Below are positions 33,801-45,455 of a stretch of DNA of 64,000 bases, piece by piece. The stretch is from Limonium bicolor (Eukaryota > Streptophyta > Magnoliopsida > Caryophyllales > Plumbaginaceae). The position numbers and the translations under genes were made by a program. The stretch covers positions 458,298,251 through 458,362,250 of the forward strand of contig CM041777.1 of assembly GCA_023374045.1 (NCBI GenBank), read 5' to 3'. Position 1 is the stretch's first letter. The number at the start of each line of letters is the position of its first letter. The notes beneath the pieces were generated by a model, which did not search any database, was not told where the DNA came from, and saw only the letters and a list, made by a program, of their open reading frames with translations.

Positions 33801-36504
33801 TATAAGGTTTAAAGCAAGTTTTAAAACTATATAGTAAAATAAAATTGGAGCCGAGAATGATAGTATTATTTGAATGATTTTCGAAATATATAAGTATATA
33901 ATTTATATTATAATTTTTGGGAGTATTAAAAATAGCTACAAGTATTTAAATGACAAGTTCATAAAGTTATGTGGTTAAAATGTAATTTTTGAAAAGTTTG
34001 GGATACAAATACTAATTGCCGAGAATATAAGGGGTGTGATTTGGTATGTTATAGTAATATAAGGTAGGAATTAATATCATGAATTTTGGTGATTTAAATA
34101 AGTGTTTAAATGTTAAGAATAACATTTACTAAAGTTTTGGGACTTTTTGTAATTGTTGGGAAGTTTAGGATGTTACCGAAAATACATATGATTTTATTGG
34201 TATATTAAAGTATTAATTGTGAAATTAAGTCTTGGTCAAAGTGTTGACCAAAAACTTTAGGTTAAAATGATTTATGACATAAAATATTAAGTTTATAAAA
34301 GTTTTGGGTGAATATGTAATTTATGAAAGTATATATAAAGAATAGAATTTAATGTGGGCGGAAATGTAATTTAAGAAAAGATACGGGTTACTTCGGTTAT
34401 TTAAAGAAATAAATATTTAACTATAGTTTATAAGTCAATCTGTAACTTATATAAAGTTTTGGGGTTAAAAGTGTAAATATGGAAACTATATGATTTAGCC
34501 GAAGAGCTATTGGGCTAAATTGACAATTTATAAGATTTTTGGTATTAATTGTAATTACCGAAATAGTATGAGGATTTTGGTGATTTGTAAAAATAAGATG
34601 GTTAATTAATATTTACTAAGGTAATGAGGGTAGTTAGTGAATTATAAAAGTTATAAGGATATTTGGCAATTTATGGGAGTTAATATAATTGTCTTCAAAT
34701 TTTCGAAATTGATAAGGGTATTTAATAAATTATAAAAGTATATGGATATTTGTTAAGTTGTAAAAGTTAACGGGATCAATTGTGATTACCGGAAGATTAT
34801 ATGTGGCTATTTAGTAATTTATTAAGTTGTTGGGTATATTATTACCGAATTAATAAGGTTGGTTTTGTAATTTAATAAGAAAAGGAAGTGAAATTAGGTA
34901 ATATAATGCATTGTGGTATATTAAGGAAATATATAAAGTTTATAAATAATTTTGGTTATAAAAATGACCAAGGGATATAATATAAATGATAAGTGGTAAT
35001 TATAAGTTATAAGGTATGAGGTACCGTATAAATGATAATTCATTATCACATGTGAGTATCACATAAAATGATGACTGCTAGGTTATCTAGAACCACTGTT
35101 AAAATAACAGGGGAAAATAAATAACATACGGAGTTATTATACGACGAGTATAAATATTACAGTGACAGTACTGTAATATTTAGTGAATAGTTATATTAAT
35201 ACTACCCGGTATTGCATGTCTAAATAACAGCGTACGGGAAGGGACTACTAAACAGGAGTTTGTCAAGCTAGCAGTTTCTTGGTGAACGGTATGTTAATTG
35301 TGTGGTCTGAATGTCCTAAGGATTATCCTGAGGTCCAGGCATTGTGTGTTTTAATGTTTAAGAACGATATCTATGATTTTATGTGAATGATATTGTATGT
35401 GGGATTGCTCAAACTGTTGCGTTGTATTTTGTACGCGAATGTCTTGTGACTAAAGTTTATACATCTAAACTGGAAAAAAAAGACTAACTGACCTTTAGGT
35501 ATTAATGAACCTAACAAGGGTCAAATGTGATAGTCTTATTTCAAGTATTGGTTATTATGTCACTGACAAAGGGCTAACTTATAAAGAGAATCCAGATCGT
35601 TTCGACTTTCTGGTTGCGCATTGTGATCACTATGAGAGACTCAAGAAGGGAGTCACTCCAAATCCATCAGCCACATTCGGGGATGGCGGAATGCACTGCC
35701 GTTGGTGCACAGTTTCGACCGGATCGGTCAATGTATATATTTATCCAGGGCCATAAGGTCACTGGTGTCGGTTCCTTTGGAACCCAATGGGACACACTGT
35801 CCATTTTCACAGGTTAATAGGGTTGTCCTGACAGGACGCCTAAGGTAAAATTAATTGGAAAGGTTAAGAGGTTAGGGTCATGTGACCTACTAACAAGAAC
35901 AGTTGTTTATTATGTGCACCATATTTGGGTTGTTTGTGTTGTTTGTTGTTTGATGTGTATTATTATGCACTAAATGTTTGCAGGTAAATTGTTATGTGAT
36001 TACTCTGTGTCTACTGTATTACTGTTATTCTTGTAAACCGGATTATCTTGTAATGAATCTAATATCAAGATGGCTAAAACGACTTAAGGAATCTAGAAGG
36101 CTTAGGACTACATTTAGCATACCATCTAGTTTGCTGAGCCCTTCATTGGGCCAAACATTTCAGGTCCCTGAAGAATACACAAGCCGGAGTGCGGGGAACA
36201 GGGTAGCTGCTGTGTTTTTATAAACACTTGTGGATTTGATATGTATTATATTTTGGAGTTTGTTGTGTTTCAGTTAGTTGCTCATTTAGTTGGATTTGGT
36301 TTGTAATAAGTAGAGTGCTCAGTATCTGTTCATCACAGCGTTGGAAGTTGTAATGTTGGAAAGAGTAAGGATGCCTTGTTACTCACAAGGGTGAGTGACG
36401 GCGTGTAACACCAAGGTTAGATAGTTTTATTTTCCGCTGCGATTTGCTATTTATTATGCTACGAGTTATGACGTCATTACAGGTTTAAGTTTAGGGGTGT
36501 TACA
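30829..36504 (+). repeat. LTR 3 of element E (5676 bp)
   Basis: Starts TGAAATACCCC and ends GGGGTGTTACA, followed by the right target duplication. Identical to LTR 1 at several sites near its start where LTR 2 differs. It has its own cluster of short deletions between about 33470 and 35060. Confidence 0.93.
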
Positions 36505-36509
36505 CCACA
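36505..36509. other. target-site duplication CCACA (right) of element E
   Basis: Matches 8785-8789. Confidence 0.85.
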
Positions 36510-37049
36510 TCAAAAACCGGCCCTCTCTTATAAATGGAGATATTTATGGTCTTGGTTGACCATCTTATTGACTTATGTTGACTTAAGCTTAATTTGTGCA
36601 CTATTCACAAATTAGTGCACAAATTTGTGAAATTTTTGGTTTCCCATTGATTTAGGCTTCCTAATGTGATAATAATTAGTACACATGTTGATTAAGGTGT
36701 AATCATGGGCATTTAGCCACTCAAAACTCATTTCTAAGACAATTTCTCAAAAAGGTGCTTTCAGGAGTCTTAAAGCACATTTTGTGTTTAAGCTTGTTTT
36801 TGAGCTTGATTTTCTTTGGTAATTGATTTAACATGTCCATTAGCATGTTAATAAGGTCTTATAATGATATTTGGGTGCTAATCAAAGTCACTCCAAGCTT
36901 AGAGCACATTTTTGCTTAAATTGCCTTTATGGCGTTTTCTTGTGTTTTCCTTGGTTTAAATTGTCTACCAATCTTTCTAAGGCATGTTTAAGCCTTATTA
37001 CATCTTAAATTGATGTTTAATTAGCATACTTAGGTTTGGGGTATTTCAG
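36510..37049 (-). repeat. LTR-X fragment, right piece
   Basis: Reverse-oriented LTR ending GGGGTATTTCA (the complement of TGAAATACCCC). It carries AAAACCGGCCC near 36521 and stretches related, in reverse, to LTR C near 48700-48900 (AATTACCAAAGAAAACCAAGC-type sequence, AGTCTTAAAGCAC). It is inserted in the CACTA element that continues at 37050. Confidence 0.75.
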
Positions 37050-37061
37050 AATTAACAAACA

Positions 37062-38137
37062 TTATACTCTTTTAAAAATTTTACTCACCATTTGACTAAT
37101 AACGACTGTCGTGGCGTCATCATACTTAGAATTTTCAGCATTGGATTTTTTAGGAATGCGACTGAGTTTCCATATTTTCATCCTCTTGTCACTGGCACTC
37201 AGAGGTACGTCAGAGGGTATTAGACCTTGTTTCTCCCACTCTATGGTACGCTCGGCGATACCCTTACCGCTAAAGTGATGTGGGTACAAATTGTTTTTCG
37301 CGTTCGCTTGCTGTTTCGCACGAACATGCTACAAAAAATTTAAATTAAATATATATTATGTGAGGTGATTTATAATAATTGATATCATATGATTGAGAGA
37401 ACAAGACAACAAATCCACCTTAAACTCCTCAGTGTGACGAGCCTGAATGAACTGCGTCCACTGCTCTTCTGTGATACCATCGTACACCTCCCACGGTGGC
37501 CTTACATCACTTGTTGCTTCTGGATCATCCAGATCCTCTACATCGCTCGCACCGTAGATGTACTTGTTGGCAAGCAGATGCCTATGGTCCCGAAAGTGTG
37601 GAGCCATTGATTGTAGCACACGTTCCTTATGAGAGGGATCTACGCAAAATTTTCTCTACATACACGAACGCAAGATTAGTGACACATTATAAGAAACTCT
37701 TGCATTTATATAAAAACAAATATACTATTAAAGATGTGTGATCGTTTACCTGAAGACGCTCAAACATGGTATCCTTCAACGCCTTAGGCACAATCTTCCA
37801 ATTGTGGTTGATATTGCAGTATGTCTTAACCAGATGCCCCGAGTAAGCAACAAAATCCTTCTTCCATTCTCTGTTCGGCTGCTGGTACTCATTGAAGCGC
37901 ACCAGCTTTGTGGGGGGGGGGGGGGGGGGAGGCATTGTTTGCCTTCAGCGCTCGTGTGGCACCCCGCTTTTTTGGTTTTGTTTGAGGTGATGAATTAGTT
38001 TTCGGCTCTTCAGCTTGCTGTGATGGGCCAGCCTCAGCCTCTTGTTCTGGCGCGGACTTCCTCGAAGCCTTCTTACCACCACGTGTGATCCGCTTAGCTG
38101 GTTTCGTCTGCTGTGGTGGTTCAGCTTCTCCAGTCAT
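37062..38137 (-). pseudogene. CACTA second ORF, plant transposase (Ptta/En/Spm) family
   Basis: DNA-binding accessory protein of CACTA transposons. The probable start is at 38137 (MTGEAEPPQQTK), giving a basic, Lys/Arg/Pro/Gln-rich N-terminus and then a poly-Pro stretch written by a G run at 37914-37932. The conserved domain follows: WKKDFVAYSGHLVKTYCNIN near 37860, the HFRDHRHLLANKY region near 37580, DDPEATSDVRPPWEVYDGIT near 37510, and HHFSGKGIAERTIEWEKQGL near 37270, the classic plant transposase segment. Frames change at about 37620-37690 and 37300-37360, consistent with introns or indels. The end is not certain because LTR-X interrupts the element at 37049. Confidence 0.7.
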
Positions 38138-38346
38138 GATGAACAATCCAATTGGATCGTCCATCGGGTCATCCATCGGGTGATCAACCACTGAGATAAA
38201 ATAAAACATTAGATCAAGACATATTAATATAAAGATTAATTAAACATACCAACAAAAATAATTGATATAACATTAAAAAAAAGATACTCTATCCTACTTA
38301 GAAAATACATACTCAATTTTGGTATTACCTGACACCAAAAGTTAGA

Positions 38347-39532
38347 TTATTTTCCACTTTCAACCCAGACACCCTCATCATGGTCTGACCTTGTGTAAAG
38401 CAATTCATTTTGCAAATCATCATTTGAATCCCGTAATCCTGTAGGAAAAAAATTTGTCTCTTCTATCACCTCGTGGTCGTCTTCGTCATTGTTTTCATTT
38501 TCAACCAAAACTGGTCTTCTCGCAGGAAGAACAACAGACCACCTACAGTTTTTCGGGTCCTGAACATACCACACTTGCTCACAATCCTTTCCTAGGACAA
38601 ATTGATCATTCGTATAGCCGATATGTGAAAGATCAAAAAAAGTGAGTCCTCCGTCATTTTGGTATCCACGTCGGTTTTCTACCCATTTACAATGAAACAC
38701 TAGAAAATAATCGACAATCTAGTTCCCAAATGTCCTCGATTACACCATAATACCAACTAGAACTGCTAAATGGTCAAGATTGGTTACCGGTTTGGTATTC
38801 CGTGACTGCAGCTTCTATTTTTATTCCATGTTCTGATTTATTGACTTAGCATCTTGGCGTGCAGTGTAGTATGTATATTCATTTATGTCATACCCTTCAA
38901 ACGAAATAACATTAGTTTTAGGTCCAATGGCTAAACATCTAATCTCTTCACTGACATATTTTGGATTTGATGAAGCTAGTTCAAACACATGATCTTTGAA
39001 CCCTGATACAAACACTCGGTTTTATTCAGTTGTCAGCCAAAGATGACCTTTAGTCGGATTTTGTTTCCTTAACTCAGCCATATGGGTGTCGAGGAAAGGT
39101 TCAACAACCTCAACGTGTTGTAATACAAAAAGATGTGTTTGGTGAATAAGATCACGTGGCACATGTACAATCTTTCTGCCGATGACACCTTTTCCCTTAT
39201 ACCTATTGTAGTGTCGTGGTTTTTGAATACCAATCGCCTCTACTTCTTTCAAATAATCAGTCACAAATTCTGTGACTTCCTTAGTGACCGTCGCTTCTAC
39301 TATGCTCCCTTCCGGTCGATATCTATTCTGTATTCTACTCTTTAGGATACCCATATATCGTTCAAAAGGGTACATATATCGTAAGTAGACCGGACCACAA
39401 AATTGGATCTCTCGAACGATGTGGACAATTAAGTGCACAATTATGTCAAAAAAGGATGGTGGAAAGTACATCTCAAGTTGACATAATGTCACTACAATTT
39501 CATGTTGTAGATCACTAAGGGAGTTCAAGTCA
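38347..39532 (-). pseudogene. TNP2 transposase, C-terminal half (DUF4218 end and DUF4216)
   Basis: Continuation of the transposase gene after the solo LTR. 39528-39022 carries the second part of DUF4218 (EIVVTLCQLEMYFPPSFFDI, then YMYPFERYMGILKSRIQNRY). 39015-38347 carries DUF4216, including FHCKWVENRRGYQNDGGLTF, with a stretch around 38700-38820 in another frame. The join to the N-terminal half is broken by the LTR inserted at 39538. Identity rests on recognisable domain motifs in the expected order. Confidence 0.85.
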
Positions 39533-39537
39533 ATTGC
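39533..39537. other. target-site duplication ATTGC of solo LTR B (left)
   Basis: Matches ATTGC at 43369-43373. Confidence 0.85.
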
Positions 39538-40024
39538 TGTAACACCCCTACCGTTAATTCTGTGCTTATCGTCTAATCGTCCTGCTAATCCTACTACGTC
39601 GCAGCGGAAATACTACTACTACTACGGCGGGTGATACAACGCCGCTAACCGCCCATACGGCTAGCAAGGCTTACACTACCTACAGTGACGGTCTGATGCC
39701 TAAGTATACCGAGATACTACATTACATTCCAAATATAAAAGATAATATACTTACATTGCTGGATTACCGAGTATTTAAAGTATTTAATTACATCCCTTCC
39801 AATCTTCCCAAAAGAATGAGTTTCTACCGGCTACTCATCTATACCCAATTACCATCCTTTCAATACCCCAAAAGGGTGTACCCTATGGTACACCGGCTAA
39901 CAAACTACAACCGTGTACAACATAGTACACCATTCACAATTCACCCATTTACAGACAAAAGAAATCAAAATAAATCTCTTCATGGTCTTCACCCGTCTCG
40001 AGGACCTGTGTGTAGTAAAAACAT

Positions 40025-40044
40025 CGCCCCAAGGGGCTCAGCAA
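40025..40044 (-). promoter_or_regulatory. conserved LTR stem-loop, TGCTGAGCCCCTTGGGGC (B)
   Basis: About 490 bp from the LTR 3' end; same motif and place as in the other LTR families. Confidence 0.5.
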
Positions 40045-40854
40045 AAGCTGCGCATAAATTCCGCATATACCGTGTGCTGGCTAGGGCACGTCGACTATTT
40101 AAGGTCAACTGAACATGCAGTTCGTTAATTTCATACATACATGCTTCACATACATCATACAATCATGCACAATACAACATACAACCCAAACAACAATTCA
40201 ATAGCACACACAATACTTACCTTCGCAAGGGTTAGCCAAATTACGCATCCGGGTTAATCGGAATGCAATTTACTCTTTTACTCATTACACATTCTTACTC
40301 TTACTTTACTTACTTACCTTACCATACTTGTTTACTCATTCTTACTTACTTACTTTTACTCATGTTAAGTCGTATGACCTCCGGCCCGGACTACTCCTCC
40401 TCCACCACCGGGATTTACTTGACTCACCAATCCGGGATGCTACCCATTTAAAGGGTTTGGGCCGCGGACCAGTTAAAGAGTCAAGACTTGGATTCAACCT
40501 CTTGTGTCTCCGCATCCTCACGCGTGGCCGAAACTATATCGGACTTCTACTCATTCCAATTTAATTACCAATTTAAGTTAGATTGGTTAGCTTGTTAGGA
40601 ATCAGTTAGAAGTCCAATCACAAATACATTCGGTCATAGTACAATACATCATACATACACACACTCATATTCATCCATACATTTCATGAGTTATACAAAC
40701 TATGATTTAAGAAGATATGCAACAAGGAACAATCTCGTGATATTCACAAGTAAGCATAATATGTCTGATTCGTGCGTTATCTTATTTGGTGGTCAATTAG
40801 CACACAACACACAAATCAGAGTAACCAAGATAGCATACGGGGCATGAGGGATTC

Positions 40855-40878
40855 GTACCGTTCACCGTTGTACTTGTA
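40855..40878 (-). promoter_or_regulatory. conserved LTR block GTACAACGGTGAACGGTACG (B)
   Basis: Near-identical to LTR A 7220-7243; see findings. Confidence 0.4.
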
Positions 40879-41170
40879 TCCGACGTTCCTCCGGTGTTCA
40901 CAATCCAACTCCTAACATATACATACAATTAGGTGGTTAATTACCCTTACTTAATCTTACTAATTACCTTACTAACATTTCCTGGTTGATTCTTACTAAT
41001 TCTTTGTTATTCTATAACATGCACTTATGTTACTTGCTTAAAATTATTTTCTAAGCTTGTTTATAGCCTTAATGACCTTTAAACATCATTAATTATGTCT
41101 TAAGTACATTATAATATCATTACCCATCCTAAATTAAGCTTTTAAACACATTCTGTAAGGTTTTTGGCTT

Positions 41171-41495
41171 GGTCCGGGTTGTTGTCCGGGTTTACATACC
41201 TGGACCAACACAGTGAAGCAGTCCTCAGGTAAGTTAATCGGATGGTCCGGGTTTACACCCTACTATACAAACCCGGACCACATGGTTACAGAACTCTCGG
41301 GTGTGTTTTTCGTATGGTCCGAGTTTGTGTACTACTTTGCAAACCCTGACCACATGTTTTGGTAAGTTACGAGTATGTTTTTGGGGTGGTCCGGGTTAGT
41401 GTCTTGGTTTGTAAACCCGGACCACTCCTTTGAAAAACTTTCTGTCGAGTTTTTATGCTGGTCCGGGTTTCTGTACCGGTTTGCAAACCCGGACC
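41171..41495 (-). repeat. five-unit hairpin array B (period 72 bp)
   Basis: Units begin at 41171, 41244, 41316, 41388 and 41460 (spacings 73, 72, 72, 72). The clearest units are 36-nt hairpins with GGTCCGGGTTT facing AAACCCGGACC, an 11-bp perfect stem with a 14-nt loop. Unit 1 is shorter and unit 3 has mismatches. Confidence 0.92.
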
Positions 41496-42968
41496 AGTTG
41501 CAGTTTTACAAATTATGTAAGTTTTTCAACTTGTTTCAACTCCTAAATTGTACCAATCTCTTCCCTAATGTTTCTACATATAATCTAGCATGTTTTAACA
41601 TTGATTAAGCAATATTAGCTCATATCATCATCTGTTACATTAACCCATTTTACACTAACAGTTTTTCCTCTCCTGTTACAACTTTTCCTTCTCCAACAAA
41701 TGTAACAGATTTTTCTTTTCTTATTCCCACTAACTAAATGACTCTCAATCTATCATAACTTAGTTTGACAACTCACACTTCACCATTTCCAACTTCACTC
41801 AACTACATCTCTCCCTCTATTACAAAACAACATGAACATCCAACTCTTTCCTTCTCTATAAACCCCTTATGTTTCTTTCTTTCCTAATAACAAACAAGTC
41901 TCTAATTTCTAACCAAATTTTGACATAGGTTCCCTACATTTCTAAGTGTTCTCACCACATAATTTTTTTGCACACTCAATATATTCACAACCTGTACACA
42001 TATACATTATTCTCACACAAACTTCCAACACTTACTGCACACTTACTACTCACACTTAACAATTTATTTACTTGTTTTCAAAAGCTTAAGACTACAATTA
42101 CCATTCACATTAATATACCCATTCCTTTTCTACGGTTACAGTGGTTTTAAACTTTGCTAAAACAATATACTTATACCTACACAAGCATTAAAATTGTACA
42201 GAGGCATTTCCTTACCTTGTGCTTTCTTGATTCTTTCCCTTTCTCTCCTTCTCCTTTCTTGCTTCTCTTTCTTTCTTTGTTTCCTTGATTATATTTAAGC
42301 CATGCTACACCATGTAACAAGGCACACACATGCACACCAAACTAGTAAGTTTCCTACGAATATTTTTAAACCCTAGATTATGATAACTCATTTACATCAC
42401 TTAGAAGATCTTATCTTGAGCTTCTAATGAAGTTTTTGAGTAGAAAATGACAAGGCTTCAACTTCTCACAGTGGCATACAAAAATCGGCTGACAATGGAA
42501 TAATGTTGCTCATGTGAGTTTTGGATTTTGCAAGGGAAAATGGAAAAGAGTGAAGCTTTGGTCTTTTTCTTACCTTAGAACATGAAGAAGAAGATAGGTC
42601 TTCTAATGGTGCTCCTCAAGCTCCAAAACGATTATACCCTCATAAATAAAGTTGGAGGTTTTATATTTTTGAAGGGTGTAGAATGATCTCCTTAACGAGA
42701 TGAATCCAACGGTATGGTTTTTATAGCATTTGGTGCTGGTTTGGGGTTTCAAAAATGAGGAGAAAGATGGCTCTGTATGTGGGTTCTCAAATCACCATTA
42801 GTGGAATAGAGAGGAAGAAGAGGGTGCTGGGCAGAGAAACAAAACGTGAGGGAGAGTTGTGAGGGAGGAGAGAGAGAGTGTGTTTACTTTTTGCTTTTTA
42901 TGTTGTTTGTCTTTTGTACATAAGAAGAGAGTAAGAGAGTGTGAGGGAGGGCAATTAAATCGGCCCAT

Positions 42969-42970
<2 letters not shown>

Positions 42971-43001
<31 letters not shown>
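42971..43001. repeat. (CA)n microsatellite
   Basis: About 15 CA dinucleotides in a row within LTR B. Confidence 0.95.
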
Positions 43002-43003
<2 letters not shown>

Positions 43004-43368
43004 ACATTTTTATTTTCAAAGTGGACACACTAACTTATTTTAATTACACTCTCACCCCATAACTTCCCGTTTTTGACAGTTTTTACTATTTTCTCGTTTT
43101 ATTGATTTTAGTGGCTCTAGACCTTCACTAATGTTTATTAATAACTATTTAGTTGACTAAAATTGTTACGAGTCTATTTGACCCGCTTAAAGTCATGTTT
43201 TCCCGGTTTCCTCGAAAAACGTGCTTTAAGGTTCGTTAGTGTTTTTAATGCGTTTTAAGGATCCGTTTTCTTCGGGATTTTGTTCCCTCATGATTATTTA
43301 GACATAATTAAGCTTCTAAATTACTTATTAGCCTAATTAATCACTATTTTTAATTACGGGGTATTTCA

Positions 43369-43373
43369 ATTGC
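43369..43373. other. target-site duplication ATTGC of solo LTR B (right)
   Basis: Matches 39533-39537. Confidence 0.85.
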
Positions 43374-45455
43374 CTTGCAGCAGACGGCATTGAAGACGAA
43401 ACATAATCTGGTTAAAGCATTTCTGACATTATCAGGTAAAATCCCTCTGATCGCTACTGGAAGAAGATGTAACATTAACACATGATAATCATGAGACTTC
43501 ATGCCTAGCAACTTTAAATCCTTCATTGAGACTATGTTCTTCCAGTTTGAAGAGTACCCGGAAGGTACTTTTACTGAATGCAAACATTTGCAGAAGCTGA
43601 TTTTTTCATTTTTTGAAAGAGTGTAGCACGCAGGAGGTAGATAAATTCGTTTCCCGTTCTCCTATGGTTGTAACTCTGGTCATATACCCATGGCTTGCAT
43701 GTCTTTCCTTACTTTTAACCCGTCTTTTGTTTTATCCGGTATATTGAGCAAAGTTCCACTCACTGCCTCACCGACGTTTTTCACGATATGCATGATATCC
43801 AAACAGTGTCTGACAGGCAAATGACGCCAATACGGTAACTCCAAAAAAATGGAACACTTTTTCCAAATGTTTTTTTGGTGGTTTTGATGTGTTTCCAAAA
43901 ACATTTACGATGTCCTTAACCTTTGAATAAACTTCCTCGGAGGTTAATGGTAGACGGGCTGCACGAGTCTCAGCGTTGCCGTTAAACAGTTTTTTTTCTC
44001 TTTCGAAAAGGATGATCGTCAGATAGAAACCTTCGATGGCACATGTAAACATTTTTACCACAGTTTTTTAAACGTTCTAAACATGTGTCATCCTCGCAAA
44101 CAGGACATGCAAATGTGCCTTTCACTGTGTATCCAGACAAGTTACCATACGCAGGGAAGTCGTTGACAGTACAGAATAACAGCGCCTTAAGAGTGAAATT
44201 TTCTCTTGCATGGGCATCATACACCACGGTACCCTCATTCCACAATAACTTCAAATCATCAATCAGTGGGGCGAGATATACGTCAATGTTATGACCTGGC
44301 TGCTTGAGACCAGATATTAGGAGTGATAACATTTTGTACTTTCATTTCATACATAGCCATGAGGGCAAATTATATATCACTAGCAAAATAGGCAAAGTGA
44401 TATGTTGACTGCTCAACGTCCCATATGGGTTCATCCCATCAGTGCATAATCCAAGCCTCAGATTCCTGTTTTCATCACCGAAATATTTGAACCGTCTGTT
44501 GATGTTTCTCCACTGAGGTCCATCTGCTGGATGTCTTAACTTCTCATCACTTTTTCTACCCTCTGTGTGCCATCGTAAGTTTTTTGCATATATCGGATTG
44601 GCAAACAACCGTTTGAATCTAGGTATGATCAGAAAATACCACAATAGTTTAGCTGGAGGACTTTTTTTAATGAATGGGGGAGTAACCATCCTTATGCTTG
44701 TATCATGACAACGAACATTTTGGACACTTGTCTAATTGTTCGTAATCTCCCCAATATAGCACATAGTTGTTTGGGCATGCATGAATCTTTTTTTACTCAA
44801 TTCCCATTGGACACATCCATTTCTTTGCTTCGTAGGTGGCGGTAGGCAGACCGTTACCATCAGGAAACATATCATGAAGCAACTCAAGAAGTGTCGTGAA
44901 GCTCTTGTCACTCCACCCATGTGTCCCTTTTGGATTGAACAAATTCAATACACCGGTCAATTTGCTGTACTTACTGCACATGGGGTACAATGCGGCTTTG
45001 GATGCATCCAGTAATCTTTGATACTCATCAGGCCTATCAGCAAAATTATCCTCGATATTGTCAAACATCTCGTGTATTTGCTCATCATGGTAAGCCATCT
45101 GATCACTTTCATTGACACCTAAATTATCTAGGAGCTCTGACTCATTGGCAGTATCAAAGATGTGGTCGGTTCTCATCCTCTTCTGATCATGACTGGATGA
45201 GGAGACGTCGTCATCATCAACAGACTCACCATGGAACGCCCATCTTCTATAATGTGTCGTGAATCCACAAGTCTTCAGATGAAGTTCAATTTCCTCAATG
45301 CTTGAATATTGTCTTAACACACCGCAGTCAACACAAGGACATGGAATTTTCTCCGCCTTTGTCATGTTCTTATGTTGCACTGCCGCTTTGCAGAACTCTT
45401 TCACCATCTTGTCAAAGTGATCTCCTAGATCACCATACATCCAGTCACGCTCCAT
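43374..45455 (-). pseudogene. TNP2 transposase, N-terminal half
   Basis: Transposase that cuts and moves the CACTA element in the nucleus. The start MERDWMYGDLGDHFDKM at 45455 is the usual beginning of the transposase-associated domain; it continues with CPCVDCG and the LHLKTCGFTTHYRRWAFHGE motif. The TNP2 catalytic domain follows at 44760-43680: CPNN-type zinc segment, LRHPADGPQWRNINRRFKYF, LGLCTDGMNPYG, VVYDAHARENFTLKALLF, and LDIMHIVKNVGEAVSGTLLN. DUF4218 begins at 43583 (MKSHDYHVLMLHLLPVAIRG) and is cut at 43374 by solo LTR B. Frame changes near 44790, 44335 and 43680-43590 are small indels or unremoved introns. Order and motifs leave little doubt about identity. Confidence 0.9.

Larger units (their letters stand above)
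8790..36504 (+). mobile_element. Tandem LTR retrotransposon E (LTR-INT-LTR-INT-LTR)
   Basis: 27,715 bp unit with three LTRs (8790-14472, 19804-25488, 30829-36504) and two internal regions (14473-19803, 25489-30828). It is flanked by CCACA at 8785-8789 and 36505-36509, so the whole array occupies a single insertion site. Each LTR is followed or preceded by the expected primer site and polypurine tract. Both internal regions carry gag, an unrecognised non-coding middle, and the tail of integrase; protease, RT and RNase H are absent. It is a non-autonomous, gag-bearing (TR-GAG-like) chromovirus derivative. The tandem form is best explained by unequal recombination between LTRs of one insertion on sister or homologous chromosomes; this is inference. 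Confidence 0.93.
39538..43368 (-). repeat. solo LTR B (3831 bp) inserted in CACTA transposase
   Basis: On the minus strand it starts TGAAATACCCCG and ends GGTAGGGGTGTTACA, with ATTGC duplicated on both sides and no internal region, so it is a solo LTR left by LTR-LTR recombination. It is a subfamily relative of LTR A (shared sequence at 40330-40540). It carries hairpin array B, the GTACAACGGTGAACGG block and the AGCCCCTTGGGG stem-loop. A (CA)n run lies near its outer end. Confidence 0.92.

Noticed and set aside
41171..41495. CRISPR-like array (regular repeats with spacers)
   Set aside because: Plant nuclear context, imperfect units, spacers partly conserved, no cas genes; it is an LTR hairpin array.
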